This document shows, one piece after another, positions 41,592 through 51,078 of a stretch of DNA of 64,000 nt. A program made the translations under genes and the position numbers. How positions within the stretch are numbered: the first letter of the stretch is position 1; each line of letters opens with the position of its first letter. The stretch spans positions 53,978-117,977 of the forward strand of contig JAJZZP010000036.1 in NCBI GenBank assembly GCA_021797515.1, written 5' to 3'. The DNA comes from Bacillota bacterium. Its GTDB lineage: Bacteria > Bacillota > Sulfobacillia > Sulfobacillales > Sulfobacillaceae. The notes under the pieces were generated by a model. The model saw only the letters and a program-made list of their open reading frames with translations. It was not told the DNA's origin and made no database searches.

Positions 41592-42884
41592 ATGCGATAT
41601 CGGCTCGAAGCAGGAACCATTATTACGCTGCAAAATCCTGATGCCATTATCCGAAATGGCCAAATCACTTGGGATCAAGGGCATATCGTCAGTATCGGAG
41701 CGGAAGAGAGCGACTTGGAACCTGTGGATCAAGTCTGGCGAATTCCTGACGGCATTGTCATGCCTGGGCTATATAATGGCCACAACCATGCAGCCATGAC
41801 CCTGATGCGGGGACTGGCGGATAACAGCCCATTTTTTGAGTGGTTGGAACAGCATATTTGGCCTGTCGAGGCCCGGTTGACGGCTGATGACATTTACTGG
41901 GGGACTTTACTGGCGACTGCGGAAATGATCCGCAGCGGCACGGTAGGATTTGCCGACATGTATTTCGAAGTGGATTCTGTTGCTGAAGCAGTGTCGCTGT
42001 CGGGTATGCGTGGCTGGTTGTCACGGGGTTTGGTGGGGGACCAGGACGTCGATGGCAAGAAATTGGCAGACAGCGTGGCATTTGCCAGCCGCTGGCGGGG
42101 AAAAGCGGATGGACGCATTGTCCCCATGTTGGGTCCGCATGCCCCTTATACCTGTTCTCCGCAATATTTGTCGCAAGTCGCTGAGGCGGCACGGCAAGAA
42201 GGTCTCGGGGTCCATATTCATTTGGCTGAAAGTCAGGATGAGATTGATACGTTGCAACAACGTTACGGCCGATCTCCAATTGCGATGGCATTGGATGCGG
42301 GACTTTTCGATAGTCGGGTGCTTATTGCGCACGGTGTGCACCTGAGCCCGGATGATCTTGCCATTTTGAAAATGCATTTAAATGGGGGCATTATCAGTTG
42401 TCCCGTGAGCAACGCCAAATTGGGCAATGGCATTTTGGCTTATCAGGACTTGGCAGATTACGGCGTGCAGGTTGGATTGGGAACCGATGGCGCTGCGTCG
42501 ACCAATACGTTAGATATGTTTCAGGAAATGAAGACGATGGCGTGGTTCCAAAAGGTACGCAATCGGGAACCCCATCGGTTTACCGCGTGGGATGCGCTAT
42601 CCATGGCTACCCTAGATACTGCTCAAATATTGGGATTTGAGGGGGGGACACTGGCTCCAGGACGGCCAGCAGATTTTATTGTAGTCGACGGCTCCGAGAA
42701 TCATCTAACCCCGGAATTGGACGTGGTGGCCAACCTGGTATATGCCGCTACCGGAGCCGATGTTCGGTATTCGGTGATTGCGGGGCAGGTGGTGATGGCC
42801 GAGGGCATTATTACCACATTTGACGAGGCGGAAGCCAGGCAACAAGTGCGGACACGAGCGGCCCAGTTGGTAGGTATCCACTAA
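41592..42884 (+). CDS. mtaD: 5-methylthioadenosine/S-adenosylhomocysteine deaminase
   Basis: A 430-residue amidohydrolase. The metal-binding motif is LYNGHNHAAMTLMRGLADN; further ligands are in GPHAPYTCSP, HIHLAESQDE and GLGTDGAASTN. It deaminates MTA, SAH and related adenosines. Having ahcY, mtnP and mtaD adjacent means three routes for the same by-products. ATG 41592 was preferred to GTG 41589 on ribosome-site spacing. Confidence 0.93.
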   Translation: MRYRLEAGTIITLQNPDAIIRNGQITWDQGHIVSIGAEESDLEPVDQVWRIPDGIVMPGLYNGHNHAAMTLMRGLADNSPFFEWLEQHIWPVEARLTADDIYWGTLLATAEMIRSGTVGFADMYFEVDSVAEAVSLSGMRGWLSRGLVGDQDVDGKKLADSVAFASRWRGKADGRIVPMLGPHAPYTCSPQYLSQVAEAARQEGLGVHIHLAESQDEIDTLQQRYGRSPIAMALDAGLFDSRVLIAHGVHLSPDDLAILKMHLNGGIISCPVSNAKLGNGILAYQDLADYGVQVGLGTDGAASTNTLDMFQEMKTMAWFQKVRNREPHRFTAWDALSMATLDTAQILGFEGGTLAPGRPADFIVVDGSENHLTPELDVVANLVYAATGADVRYSVIAGQVVMAEGIITTFDEAEARQQVRTRAAQLVGIH

Positions 42885-42898
42885 GGAGATATTTGTCG

Positions 42899-43309
42899 AT
42901 GAAGGAGTTTGATTGGGAAAACAATTATTGCATCATATGCGGAACCAAAAATCCGGATGGCCTCGGAGTACGGTTTGCCCTCTCTGAATCAGGATCCGAG
43001 GCTCAAGTAACGGTTGGCACATCATGGCAGGGTTTTGAAGGTATGGTGCAAGGAGGCATCATCACCGGGTTATTGGATGACTCGATGTGGTATGCCATTT
43101 ATGGTGCCCATCACTTGTCAACAGTCACTGCAGAAATCACCGTAAGGTTTCTGCTTCCGGTGAAGATTTTGGTACCGTTAATAGTGGAGGGGCATGTGGT
43201 GCAATATCGTCGCCGTTTGCAGGTGGCAGGGGCAAAACTCATCCAAGCGGGGCAGGTTTGCGCAACGGCTCAGGGGCGTTTTATGCCTAAACCGGAGTCA
43301 GCGGAGTGA
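42899..43309 (+). CDS. PaaI-type hotdog thioesterase
   Basis: A 136-residue hotdog-fold protein with CIICGTKNPDGLGVRF and QGFEGMVQGGIITGLLDDSM, the helix that carries the active-site residues in PaaI-like acyl-CoA thioesterases. AAGGAG precedes ATG 42899. It overlaps the PHP-domain gene by 4 nt. Substrate unknown. Confidence 0.82.
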   Translation: MKEFDWENNYCIICGTKNPDGLGVRFALSESGSEAQVTVGTSWQGFEGMVQGGIITGLLDDSMWYAIYGAHHLSTVTAEITVRFLLPVKILVPLIVEGHVVQYRRRLQVAGAKLIQAGQVCATAQGRFMPKPESAE

Positions 43310-44376
43310 ATAAAAGTCCGGTGTGGTTTGAATACAGTATGGCGGTGCATGTGCATTCCCGGTATTCGGACGGATCGGGTACGGTGTCCGCCATACTGCG
43401 CGATGCTCAGGCGAATCATGTGGATATTTTGATGTTGACTGACCATGATACCAGACAAGGAGCCCAGGACCCCGGAGAAGGATATTTTGGCCGTACGCTG
43501 CTGCTCGTGGGTGCAGAAATTACACCGCCTCAAAACCATTTACTGGTCATGTTTGCTGACAAATTGGCCAACCCTGAAGAGCGGTGGGCGGAGATTGTTA
43601 GCCAGGTCTCGTCACTGGGTGGGTTAAGCTTCGTTGCCCACCCCAACGACCGTGGCAACCCCACTTTGCGGTTACCATCATACCGTTGGAGTGAACGGGA
43701 AACCCGGGGGTTTACCGGGGTGGAAATATGGAACCATTTTTCGCATTGGAGTGACGGAGTTAAAGGGATCGCCTCGGGATTGCGAAGTCTCTGGAACCCC
43801 GTTCGAGGGCTTGATCATCCGCGGCCCGAGGATTTGCAACTATGGGATCAGTTAGCCCAAGAATCATTGGCAATAGGGAAGCCCGGTGCCATCGGCATTG
43901 GTGGCGTTGACGCGCATGCCGCACCGGTAGGCTGGCGACAATTGTCTTTTAAGGTTTTTCCCTATCGGGTCAGCTTTCGCACTATTCGTACTCAGGTATA
44001 TCTTACCGAACCGCTTACCCGGGATTTGGACCGTGATCGGGAACTCATCAAAGACGCACTGGGATCTGGACGTTGTGCAGTTATGGCATATCATGTTGGT
44101 TCGGAAAAGGGATTTCGGTTGTGGGCAGAAACCCCGGAAAAAAGTTGGGCAATGGGGGCCAGGGTGACCTGGACAGAAAGACTTCGGTTAAAAGCGACGA
44201 GTCCGGTACCTACAACGTGGCGGCTTTTACGCAATGGAAACTTGGTGGCTACTGCCAGTGGTCATCTTTTAGACCAGGCTCTCGGTGCTCCCGGGGTATA
44301 CCGCGTAGAATTGCTACGAGGGCCACGGAAACTAGGATGGCTTTATCCTAATCCCATCTATGTGGTTGGTATCTGA
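43306..44376 (+). CDS. PHP-domain metal-dependent phosphoesterase
   Basis: A 356-residue protein. The N-terminal PHP domain has the metal-binding HVHSRYSDGSG and LMLTDHDTRQG, then GAEITPPQNH and FVAHPNDRG. After about residue 250 a C-terminal beta domain follows with WRLLRNGNLVATASG. Such proteins act on phosphoesters of nucleotides or sugars; the substrate is unclear. It ends the salvage gene run and is followed by a terminator. Confidence 0.82.
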   Translation: MNKSPVWFEYSMAVHVHSRYSDGSGTVSAILRDAQANHVDILMLTDHDTRQGAQDPGEGYFGRTLLLVGAEITPPQNHLLVMFADKLANPEERWAEIVSQVSSLGGLSFVAHPNDRGNPTLRLPSYRWSERETRGFTGVEIWNHFSHWSDGVKGIASGLRSLWNPVRGLDHPRPEDLQLWDQLAQESLAIGKPGAIGIGGVDAHAAPVGWRQLSFKVFPYRVSFRTIRTQVYLTEPLTRDLDRDRELIKDALGSGRCAVMAYHVGSEKGFRLWAETPEKSWAMGARVTWTERLRLKATSPVPTTWRLLRNGNLVATASGHLLDQALGAPGVYRVELLRGPRKLGWLYPNPIYVVGI

Positions 44377-44405
44377 CCCGTGAGGTATTCGAGGAAAGAA
44401 CGCGC

Positions 44406-44431
44406 GGAGGTGGCAAAGATTCGCCACCTCC
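44406..44431. terminator. Bidirectional terminator hairpin
   Basis: GGAGGTGGC (44406-44414) and GCCACCTCC (44423-44431) pair perfectly across 8 nt, between two convergent transcription units. T runs are lacking, so the efficiency is uncertain. Confidence 0.65.
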
Positions 44432-44438
44432 TGACGGC

Positions 44439-44822
44439 CTAGTGCTGGTTGTCGGCAAGCAATCGGTGCATGAGTTCATTGAGTAAGTCGTCGGTGTCTT
44501 GAAGCGTTGTAGAACCGGTTTTGGCAATAGGGTGCTCCGGGGCCTTGGCAGCACGAAGAGAGTCGTTTTTCTGTGCAGTTGGCCGGACGCCGGGTCGTTG
44601 CACACCAGCTGTGGGCATTTTGGCAAAACCTGCTGCATAAAACCCTATCAATCCGGCGATTCCAAGGAGTACCAAGAGCCCGCCAAATATCATGGCGATT
44701 TTTACAGGAATAGTCCAAGGATGGGTCGGAACCGTGGAGGAAAAGCCCACGATGGCGGGAGATAACATAACCCATAATCCTCCCAACACGCTAAGACTAC
44801 TTAACCATACGGCAGTTTTCAC
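44439..44822 (-). CDS. Small two-helix membrane protein, exporter operon
   Basis: A 127-residue protein with two hydrophobic segments (LSSLSVLGGLWVMLSPAIVG; IAMIFGGLLVLLGIAGLIGFY) and a charged C-terminal tail ending DTDDLLNELMHRLLADNQH. It overlaps the upstream gene by 4 nt. The layout is like that of its upstream neighbour, so the two may be diverged duplicates. I do not recognise a family. Confidence 0.65.
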   Translation of the reverse strand: MKTAVWLSSLSVLGGLWVMLSPAIVGFSSTVPTHPWTIPVKIAMIFGGLLVLLGIAGLIGFYAAGFAKMPTAGVQRPGVRPTAQKNDSLRAAKAPEHPIAKTGSTTLQDTDDLLNELMHRLLADNQH

Positions 44823-45223
44823 AAAGAATCCCTCCTGTTGTATGGAGCTACCCCGGATTGGACAGGGTCAATGTCTCGTAGGACTTCTTGCGCTAATTGT
44901 CGCAACTGCTGGTCCCATAGATCGTCTTGAGACGCAACGGGTTCTGGTGTTCTGGGTGATGGCTGGTCAGGCCCTTTGGTTTCGTCGACGGGGGCGGGCT
45001 GCCAATTCTGAGCTAGGCCTCTCTTCAGCCCTATTAGCCAAAACATTGTGCTCATCAGCGACATCATCAAAAGAGCAATGCCCGACCAAAAAAAGGTTTC
45101 CGTGGCTGGTCCCCAAGAGTGCCCTGATAGATTAAGGGCAAAGGTCCAGGGACTCATCATCAACAATGCCGAAATGACCAGACTCAACACGGATGTGGTT
45201 ATCGGCCAAAAGTATCGTGTCAT
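44819..45223 (-). CDS. Small two-helix membrane protein, exporter operon
   Basis: A 134-residue protein with two hydrophobic segments (ITTSVLSLVISALLMMSPWT; FWSGIALLMMSLMSTMFWLIG) and a hydrophilic tail ending with the helical DDLWDQQLRQLAQEVLRDI. It overlaps the MFS gene stop and the next start by 4 nt each, so all three proteins should be made together. The tail shape is shared with the following protein. Function unknown; possibly accessory to the exporter. Confidence 0.65.
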   Translation of the reverse strand: MTRYFWPITTSVLSLVISALLMMSPWTFALNLSGHSWGPATETFFWSGIALLMMSLMSTMFWLIGLKRGLAQNWQPAPVDETKGPDQPSPRTPEPVASQDDLWDQQLRQLAQEVLRDIDPVQSGVAPYNRRDSL

Positions 45224-47115
45224 CGAGCAGTACTGCCTCCCTTTAAAATCGATGGTGCTGAACCTTTGCCAAACCGACGTGGGTCGGAAGACATGAGGAG
45301 CAACCTCATCGACTTTTCTAATATATCGCGTGCTTCCGAGCCTGAGCTATTTTGCAATAGGTTATGGCGACTGGCATAAATCCCCATTAGGGCAATGGCG
45401 ATATAACGACGTTGAGCTTTTTCTGCTGACGTCGACGTCGTGTCCTCGTCTTGATGTACATATTGCGGTCCCCGCAGTAACGAAGCTATGGCCGCAATTA
45501 AAGAGATGATCAGGGAAAAGATGAACACTGTCCGCAAGGCGCCCATGAAAGGCTTTGCTATCAAGTGAGGAAAATATGCGCGACCCACCAAGGCTGCCCG
45601 GCTGGCAACTGGCAATGAATGTAGAACAGCGGCCGGTAAAAATGTCTTCAGTGGGTTATAACCCAGGAGTGCAGCAAACAAGGCGGCAATGGGGGGGAGA
45701 TGGGCGATGCCTACGACCAACGGTGTTGGCAGATGGTATGCGAGCAGGCCCTTGGACAGAGCATGGGGCAATTTGGTGTTGAGGCCGGTAATGACCATCG
45801 TGAAGAAAATGCCCATGCTAAGCATCATGCCAGCGTTCATAAAGGTCGACCGCATGCCGGAAGCGGCTCCGCGATAACGGGCAGGCACGCTGTTCATGAT
45901 GGCTGCCGAGTTGGGCGATGCAAATAGACCCATTCCGCATCCCAGCAAGAAAATGGCGCCAGCAAACACCCAATAATGGAAGTCAGCGGGCAAGGTTGTC
46001 AGCCAAAGGAATCCGGCACCAGCCACGAGCATTCCAGCAAAGCCAAACCAACGAGCGCCGAAACGGTCTGACAGCCGTCCACTAATCGGGCCAGCCAACA
46101 AAAATCCAACCATTTGCGGCAGAGTGTCTATTCCGGCCTGCAACGGCGTATTGACAAAGGAAACCCCGTGTAGGGGCAGCCAAATGCCCTGCAACCAAAT
46201 AATCAACATAAACTGTAGACCTCCACGTGCAATAGCGGCCAACAATCCGGCTACATTGCCGGCGCTAAATGCCTGGTTTTTGAAAAGCCGCATGTTGAAC
46301 ATGGGGTCCTTGATGTAGAGTTCGCCAATGACAAACACGATCAGCAGTATGATGCCCACAATAAGGCTGGTGAGAACAAACGGACTGTGCCATCCTGTGG
46401 CATGCGTGCCATAGGGCTGAATACTGTAGGTAAGACCTAGCAGCACTCCCAATAGTCCCACCGCAAATGTGATGTTGCCAACCCAATCCAGCCGCAGGGA
46501 AGGCCGATTGCGGTCGAGTTCTTTCAGCGCCACATATGCCCACACCGTACCAATGAGTCCAAATGGTACGTTAATGAGAAACACCCATCGCCAGTCAATG
46601 GCGGCCATTACACCGCCTAAAACGATGCCGATAACGGCTCCGCCGATACCGGCAACCTGATTGAGGCCTAGGGCAAATCCGCGTTCATTGGAGGGAAAGG
46701 CATCTGTTAAGATGGCGGCGCTGTTTGCGAACAGAAATGCGCCTCCAATACCTTGAACGAACCGGAAGATGATCAGCTGCCACTCGCCATCCACGCCATG
46801 GCCCCAAGTGATTGAAAGCAACAGTGATCCGAGAGTGAAGACCGCAAACCCGGCGTTATAGAGTCGGACCCGGCCATAGCTATCCGAAAGCCGCCCAAAC
46901 GAGACTAAGAGAATTGTGGTTGCCACGTTGAATCCCATCAAAACCCACAATAGTAGTCCAGTTTGTCCTGAAGCTAAAGGGTTGACGTGAATTCCGCGAA
47001 AAATTGCGGGTAGGGCAATAATTACGCTGGTGCCATTAATGGCCGCCATCAGAATTCCTAATGTAGTGTTGGACAAGGCAATCCATTTGTAAGCCACGTG
47101 ACCCCGATTCGGCAT
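45220..47115 (-). CDS. MFS drug exporter, DHA2 family (14 helices)
   Basis: A 631-residue major facilitator with about 14 membrane helices. Family marks are GRLSDSYGRVRLYNAGFAVF and the antiporter motif GLNQVAGIGGAVIGIVLGGV in helix 5. It is longer than usual, with a cytoplasmic tail of about 90 residues after the last helix (HQDEDTTSTSAEKAQRRYIA and on). The ATG follows GGAGGTGG. An inverted repeat upstream looks like a TetR-type operator, as common for such pumps. It leads an operon with two small membrane proteins. Substrate unknown. Confidence 0.9.
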   Translation of the reverse strand: MPNRGHVAYKWIALSNTTLGILMAAINGTSVIIALPAIFRGIHVNPLASGQTGLLLWVLMGFNVATTILLVSFGRLSDSYGRVRLYNAGFAVFTLGSLLLSITWGHGVDGEWQLIIFRFVQGIGGAFLFANSAAILTDAFPSNERGFALGLNQVAGIGGAVIGIVLGGVMAAIDWRWVFLINVPFGLIGTVWAYVALKELDRNRPSLRLDWVGNITFAVGLLGVLLGLTYSIQPYGTHATGWHSPFVLTSLIVGIILLIVFVIGELYIKDPMFNMRLFKNQAFSAGNVAGLLAAIARGGLQFMLIIWLQGIWLPLHGVSFVNTPLQAGIDTLPQMVGFLLAGPISGRLSDRFGARWFGFAGMLVAGAGFLWLTTLPADFHYWVFAGAIFLLGCGMGLFASPNSAAIMNSVPARYRGAASGMRSTFMNAGMMLSMGIFFTMVITGLNTKLPHALSKGLLAYHLPTPLVVGIAHLPPIAALFAALLGYNPLKTFLPAAVLHSLPVASRAALVGRAYFPHLIAKPFMGALRTVFIFSLIISLIAAIASLLRGPQYVHQDEDTTSTSAEKAQRRYIAIALMGIYASRHNLLQNSSGSEARDILEKSMRLLLMSSDPRRFGKGSAPSILKGGSTAR

Positions 47116-47136
47116 AATGCCACCTCCATTCTAACG

Positions 47137-47152
47137 TTAACGTGAGCGTTAA
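47137..47152. promoter_or_regulatory. Inverted repeat upstream of the exporter, probable repressor operator
   Basis: TTAACG-TGAG-CGTTAA is a perfect 6-bp inverted repeat with a 4-nt spacer, 22 nt before the exporter start, and a further TAACGTTA overlaps its left end. TetR or MarR-type repressors often use such sites; no regulator gene is adjacent. Confidence 0.55.
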
Positions 47153-47202
47153 GACACGGGATTATTATAGATCAACAAATTCATATTAAATACTAACAAC
47201 TC

Positions 47203-47232
47203 TAAAAGCCGCGAGCTGAAGTGCCCCGCGGC
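47203..47232 (-). terminator. Terminator of the minus-strand gene at 47275-47607
   Basis: On the minus strand GCCGCG pairs with CGCGGC across 13 nt and is followed by TTTTAG. It would stop transcription before the exporter promoter. Confidence 0.6.
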
Positions 47233-47274
47233 AACACCATCATGAAACCCTTGGGTTTTACTGGATTCAGAGGA

Positions 47275-47607
47275 TTATAACTTTCCCCCGAAATCTGTGA
47301 TGATGGCGGAGGCTTTGTCTACCTCATCATGTGGCACTACTGCCGTAAGCAACCAATCCTCGCTGTAACCTAATCCGTGATGGTCCCATGGAGCGGGCAC
47401 GGTCCATTTGTCATCTAACCGGTCAAATTCATACCCGTAGCGTCCCCATTCCACCATGGGAGCGTGGTTTAGCAATTGCGAGCTTTCCATAGATGGAATA
47501 TTATCTATTTGCACGACATCAAACCCCTGGTGGCGCAGTGCGTCCCGGCAGGCTTGCGCACGTTCCAGCATTGTAAACCGCGCAAGCAAGTTGATTTCTT
47601 TTGGCAC
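47275..47607 (-). CDS. Small soluble protein of unknown function (stress-protein-like)
   Basis: A 110-residue protein starting with a GTG at 47607 behind GGGGGG. It begins PKEINLLARFTMLERAQACR, a pattern that recalls the N-terminal part of general-stress 17M/YflT-like proteins, in which a residue run guards against helix fraying. The remainder (HAPMVEWGRYGYEFDRLDDK, then ASAIITDFGGKL) is not recognised. Longer upstream starts overlap the divergent gene and lack resemblance. Confidence 0.55.
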   Translation of the reverse strand: MPKEINLLARFTMLERAQACRDALRHQGFDVVQIDNIPSMESSQLLNHAPMVEWGRYGYEFDRLDDKWTVPAPWDHHGLGYSEDWLLTAVVPHDEVDKASAIITDFGGKL

Positions 47608-47751
47608 TCGAAGCCCCCCTTTTTTACGATTCCTTGGTGGTAGCGTTTGCCGATTAGGGGGCGTTGATTCATAAAAATTCTGCACGGCGGAAACCTTGGC
47701 CTTCAGGCCGGGATCGTTGATACGAAAATGTGGGGTCAGGAAGGTATGCCA

Positions 47752-48387
47752 ATGCATTTGATAATGATTCGACATGGGGAAACAGAATGGAACCAAATTG
47801 GTCGTTGGCAAGGGCATCAAGACGTGGGGTTAAGTGATGAGGGTCAACGGCGGATCGAGCAAGTTGCGTCTTTGACAGCTCACTGGGGCTCACAAGTCGC
47901 GCAAATCTATTCATCGGACCTCTCGCGTGCCTATCGCACCGCGCGGGGCTTGTTTCCCTTCGAGGAGTCCCGAATCATCAGGGATGCCCGATTACGGGAA
48001 ATTCATCTCGGACACTGGGAAGGGTTGACTCGGGCAGAGATTGTGGAACGGGATGAGGCAGAGTTTTTATCGTTTGACGGCAATCCAGAAGGATCTGCCC
48101 CGGGTGGTGAAACATTTAGCCAGTGCAAAAACCGGGTCAGGGAATGGTGGGATGAATTCTGGCCGACCTGGCGATCCGATGATCGTATCATCGTGGTAGG
48201 TCATGGCGGATCATTGCGGGCATTGTTATTTGCGCTGATTCCAGAGTTGCCGAATCCGTTGCGCAAGCATTTTACGTTGGAAAATTTGGGAGTGTCCTTG
48301 ATCGAAGTCAATGTGTCCCAGCATGCCAGCGTCCGCCGCTGGAATGTGAGGCCGGAGTGGATTGGACGGGAACTGGTCCTGTGTTAG
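47752..48387 (+). CDS. Histidine phosphatase (phosphoglycerate mutase-like)
   Basis: A 211-residue protein of the RHG family. The catalytic motif IMIRHGETEWN lies at the N-terminus; IYSSDLSRAYRTA, LREIHLGHWEG and the second histidine in VGHGGSLRAL follow. Candidates for substrate are alpha-ribazole phosphate or small phosphosugars; the sequence does not decide. ATG 47752 has AGGAAGG 7 nt upstream. The end overlaps dinG by 7 nt if that gene starts at GTG 48381. Confidence 0.88.
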   Translation: MHLIMIRHGETEWNQIGRWQGHQDVGLSDEGQRRIEQVASLTAHWGSQVAQIYSSDLSRAYRTARGLFPFEESRIIRDARLREIHLGHWEGLTRAEIVERDEAEFLSFDGNPEGSAPGGETFSQCKNRVREWWDEFWPTWRSDDRIIVVGHGGSLRALLFALIPELPNPLRKHFTLENLGVSLIEVNVSQHASVRRWNVRPEWIGRELVLC

Positions 48388-51068
48388 AAGATGGATTTGT
48401 TATCGTAGACTGTGAAACCACGGGATTGGATCCTTCTCGGGACGCCATTATACAGGTGGCGCTGCTCCGGTGGTCTCCCACCCGAGTCTCCCGCCTAGAT
48501 TACTTTGTCAATCCTGGCCGTTCAGTTCCCGAAACGGTGCAAAATCTGACAGGGTTCCGCCATTTTGATTTTTCCCAGCATCCTCGTATTGGTTTGGTGC
48601 GGGAGCCAATTCAAGACTTCATTGGAGATTCTTCTTTGGTAGGGCACAACTTGGCTTTTGATCTGCAGTTTTTGCAGCGTGCCGGTATCCATTTGACGGC
48701 CGACACTATCGATACCTTGCAGTGGGCACCGATTGCTCTGCCTTTAGCTACCAGCTACCGTCTCAGCGATTTAGTCGGCACCGTTGAGTTAGGGCAATTC
48801 CACGACGCCCGGGTGGATGTCGAGGCAACGTTGGCACTGGTGATGAAAATTCGACAGCGTTTGGGACAATTGCCATCGTCTCTGCAAAAAGATTTGGCGT
48901 TCCTCCTAGGAACCGAATGGAATTGGTGGCAAGTGCCGTCGGCGCAATCTCTGGGCAAGGAACCAGAGCCTAGAGAGTATGGTTCGTCAGATAGTTTGCC
49001 GCGATGGCCTCATCAATTTACATCCATCTCCTGGCTTGGGCCACAGGGTCCAGTTGCCATGCGGTTGCCTGGTTTTGAACCACGGCCAAGCCAAAATGCG
49101 ATGGTCGCAGCCATAGAAGCCGCCATGAAAGACGACCGGATTCTTATGGTGGAAGCGGGAACCGGTACCGGTAAGAGTCTAGCTTACTTGACTCCTGCCA
49201 TCCTCCATGTGGCCGCGGAAGGTCAGCGGACCGTGGTGGCGACTCACACCCTCGCGTTGCAAGAACAGTTGTGGGTGAAAGATTTGCCGTTGGCCATGGG
49301 GGATAGCCCGGTGTTATCGGCGGTGCTGAAAGGCCGCGGACGATATCTGTGCCTGCTGAAATTGGATGAACAAAAACAGGATGTGACCGTATTAAATAGC
49401 CCGCGTCTCGAGCGGTATGGATTGGCCCAAATCATCACCTTTGCTTTTTGGTCAGTGAGTGGAGATATCGATGAGTTCAATCCGCGAACGGATGTGGTTC
49501 GCAGGCTGTGGAATAATGTGGTTGCTGAGCGGCATGCGTGCGCTGGTTCCCGGTGCGTTTTTGCCGGACCGTGCTTCCTCCGTCAAAGTAAACGATTGGC
49601 CGAGGCATCGCATGTGGTTGTGGTCAATCATGCGCTGTTGGCTACCCATTTGAAACAAGGCGGGGTACTCCCGGCATTTACCCATCTCATCATTGATGAG
49701 GCCCATCACTTCGCCGAAGTGATGGAACGCACTTTAGGAATGGAATTAGATATTTTTAATTTTACCCGGGAGTTTGAGGAGATGGACCAAGGTCGGCAAG
49801 GTCTGTTGCAACGGCTACCGCAGCACGCCGATATCGGCCCGGGAATCGATGCGGTAAGGCGCAACATGAGAATTGCCACCGAACTCCTTTGGCAGTTGAA
49901 CCATGAACTGGTTCTCCAATTTCCGAACCAGGCGGAAACTCGATCCTCAATGCGCGTAACGCCGGAGTTATGGGATCGGTGGCAAGGGGAAACGTTGGCC
50001 CAAACTCTGCTTAAAGTTTGCCAGACACTTGATGAGGCAGTGCATCAGGCGCACGACGTGTTGGCTCAAGCTGAGGCTATTTGGGGAGATGCGGTGCATG
50101 AAGAGGTTTTGTGGCTGCGTTACGGGAAATGGCTGTCAGACATCTTCGAACTGGCGCAACAATTGGAAGAGTGGGGGCGCCCCAATCAAGATTGGGTTTC
50201 ATGGTGGGAAGTGAGTCGCCAGACGCCGCAATTGACCATAAGGCTCAAACGTGCTCCTTTGGATGTAGGAAATTTTTTAAATTCCCATTTATGGGACGGA
50301 TTGCCATCAGGAGTTGTAACTTCTGCGACGTTAGGTATACGAGGGAACTTCGAGTATTATCAAAGCCGATTGGGGATTCCCAAGACGAGATTGGTGACCT
50401 TGTCCCTCCCCACTCCTTTTGATGTACCAAACATGGCTCAGCTACTAGTGCCAAATGATATACCGGAAGTGAGTCATCCCGATTATGTAGTGGCCGTCAG
50501 CGACTTCAGCTTGGAAGCGGCGAGTGCCCTAGGTGGGCGGACATTGGTGCTCTTTACCTCGCACCGCATGATGTATGAGGTTAATCGGGCCATCCGAGGG
50601 CCTTTACTTGATCGAGATATTCAACTCTTGGTGCAGGGAATTGATGGTACCGGTCCTCGTTTGGTAGAACAATTTCGCGGGCATCCGTCGGCCGTGTTGA
50701 TGGGCACTGCGAGTCTTTGGGAGGGCGTGGACATTCCTGGCCCGCAACTTTCTTTGGTTATCATCGTTAGGCTGCCGTTTGCCAATCCCATGGATCCGAT
50801 GGAAGAAGCCATTCGCGAGCGATTGGGGAGATTTGCTTTTAACCAGCATACATTGCCCCAAGCCTTACTGCGATTTAAACAAGGTTTCGGAAGGCTCTTA
50901 CGTACTACGACTGACAAAGGCGCGGTAGTAGTGTTGGATTCGAGAATTTTGCCAAACCGTACTCAATACGGGAAAAGATTTGTCGCTATCTTGCCGGATC
51001 CACCGATGGTCAGCGCATCATGGACCACTATAATTCAGATGATACGAAAAATGAGTGAGCCGAAATAG
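48381..51068 (+). CDS. dinG: DinG-type helicase with N-terminal 3'-5' exonuclease domain
   Basis: An 895-residue protein. Residues 5-165 are a DnaQ-like exonuclease (VIVDCETTGLDPSRDAIIQV; GHNLAFDLQFL; the conserved H-D in QFHDARVDVEATL). The superfamily-2 XPD-like helicase follows: Walker A VEAGTGTGKS, four cysteines that could hold an iron-sulfur cluster (one in GRYLC, three in CAGSRCVFAGPC), LIIDEAHHF and a C-terminal FKQGFGRLLRT. It likely unwinds or degrades DNA in repair. GTG 48381 was chosen because the exonuclease fold starts right after it; GTG 48357 is possible. Confidence 0.92.
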   Translation: MLEDGFVIVDCETTGLDPSRDAIIQVALLRWSPTRVSRLDYFVNPGRSVPETVQNLTGFRHFDFSQHPRIGLVREPIQDFIGDSSLVGHNLAFDLQFLQRAGIHLTADTIDTLQWAPIALPLATSYRLSDLVGTVELGQFHDARVDVEATLALVMKIRQRLGQLPSSLQKDLAFLLGTEWNWWQVPSAQSLGKEPEPREYGSSDSLPRWPHQFTSISWLGPQGPVAMRLPGFEPRPSQNAMVAAIEAAMKDDRILMVEAGTGTGKSLAYLTPAILHVAAEGQRTVVATHTLALQEQLWVKDLPLAMGDSPVLSAVLKGRGRYLCLLKLDEQKQDVTVLNSPRLERYGLAQIITFAFWSVSGDIDEFNPRTDVVRRLWNNVVAERHACAGSRCVFAGPCFLRQSKRLAEASHVVVVNHALLATHLKQGGVLPAFTHLIIDEAHHFAEVMERTLGMELDIFNFTREFEEMDQGRQGLLQRLPQHADIGPGIDAVRRNMRIATELLWQLNHELVLQFPNQAETRSSMRVTPELWDRWQGETLAQTLLKVCQTLDEAVHQAHDVLAQAEAIWGDAVHEEVLWLRYGKWLSDIFELAQQLEEWGRPNQDWVSWWEVSRQTPQLTIRLKRAPLDVGNFLNSHLWDGLPSGVVTSATLGIRGNFEYYQSRLGIPKTRLVTLSLPTPFDVPNMAQLLVPNDIPEVSHPDYVVAVSDFSLEAASALGGRTLVLFTSHRMMYEVNRAIRGPLLDRDIQLLVQGIDGTGPRLVEQFRGHPSAVLMGTASLWEGVDIPGPQLSLVIIVRLPFANPMDPMEEAIRERLGRFAFNQHTLPQALLRFKQGFGRLLRTTTDKGAVVVLDSRILPNRTQYGKRFVAILPDPPMVSASWTTIIQMIRKMSEPK

Positions 51069-51078
51069 GAGGGGTGCC

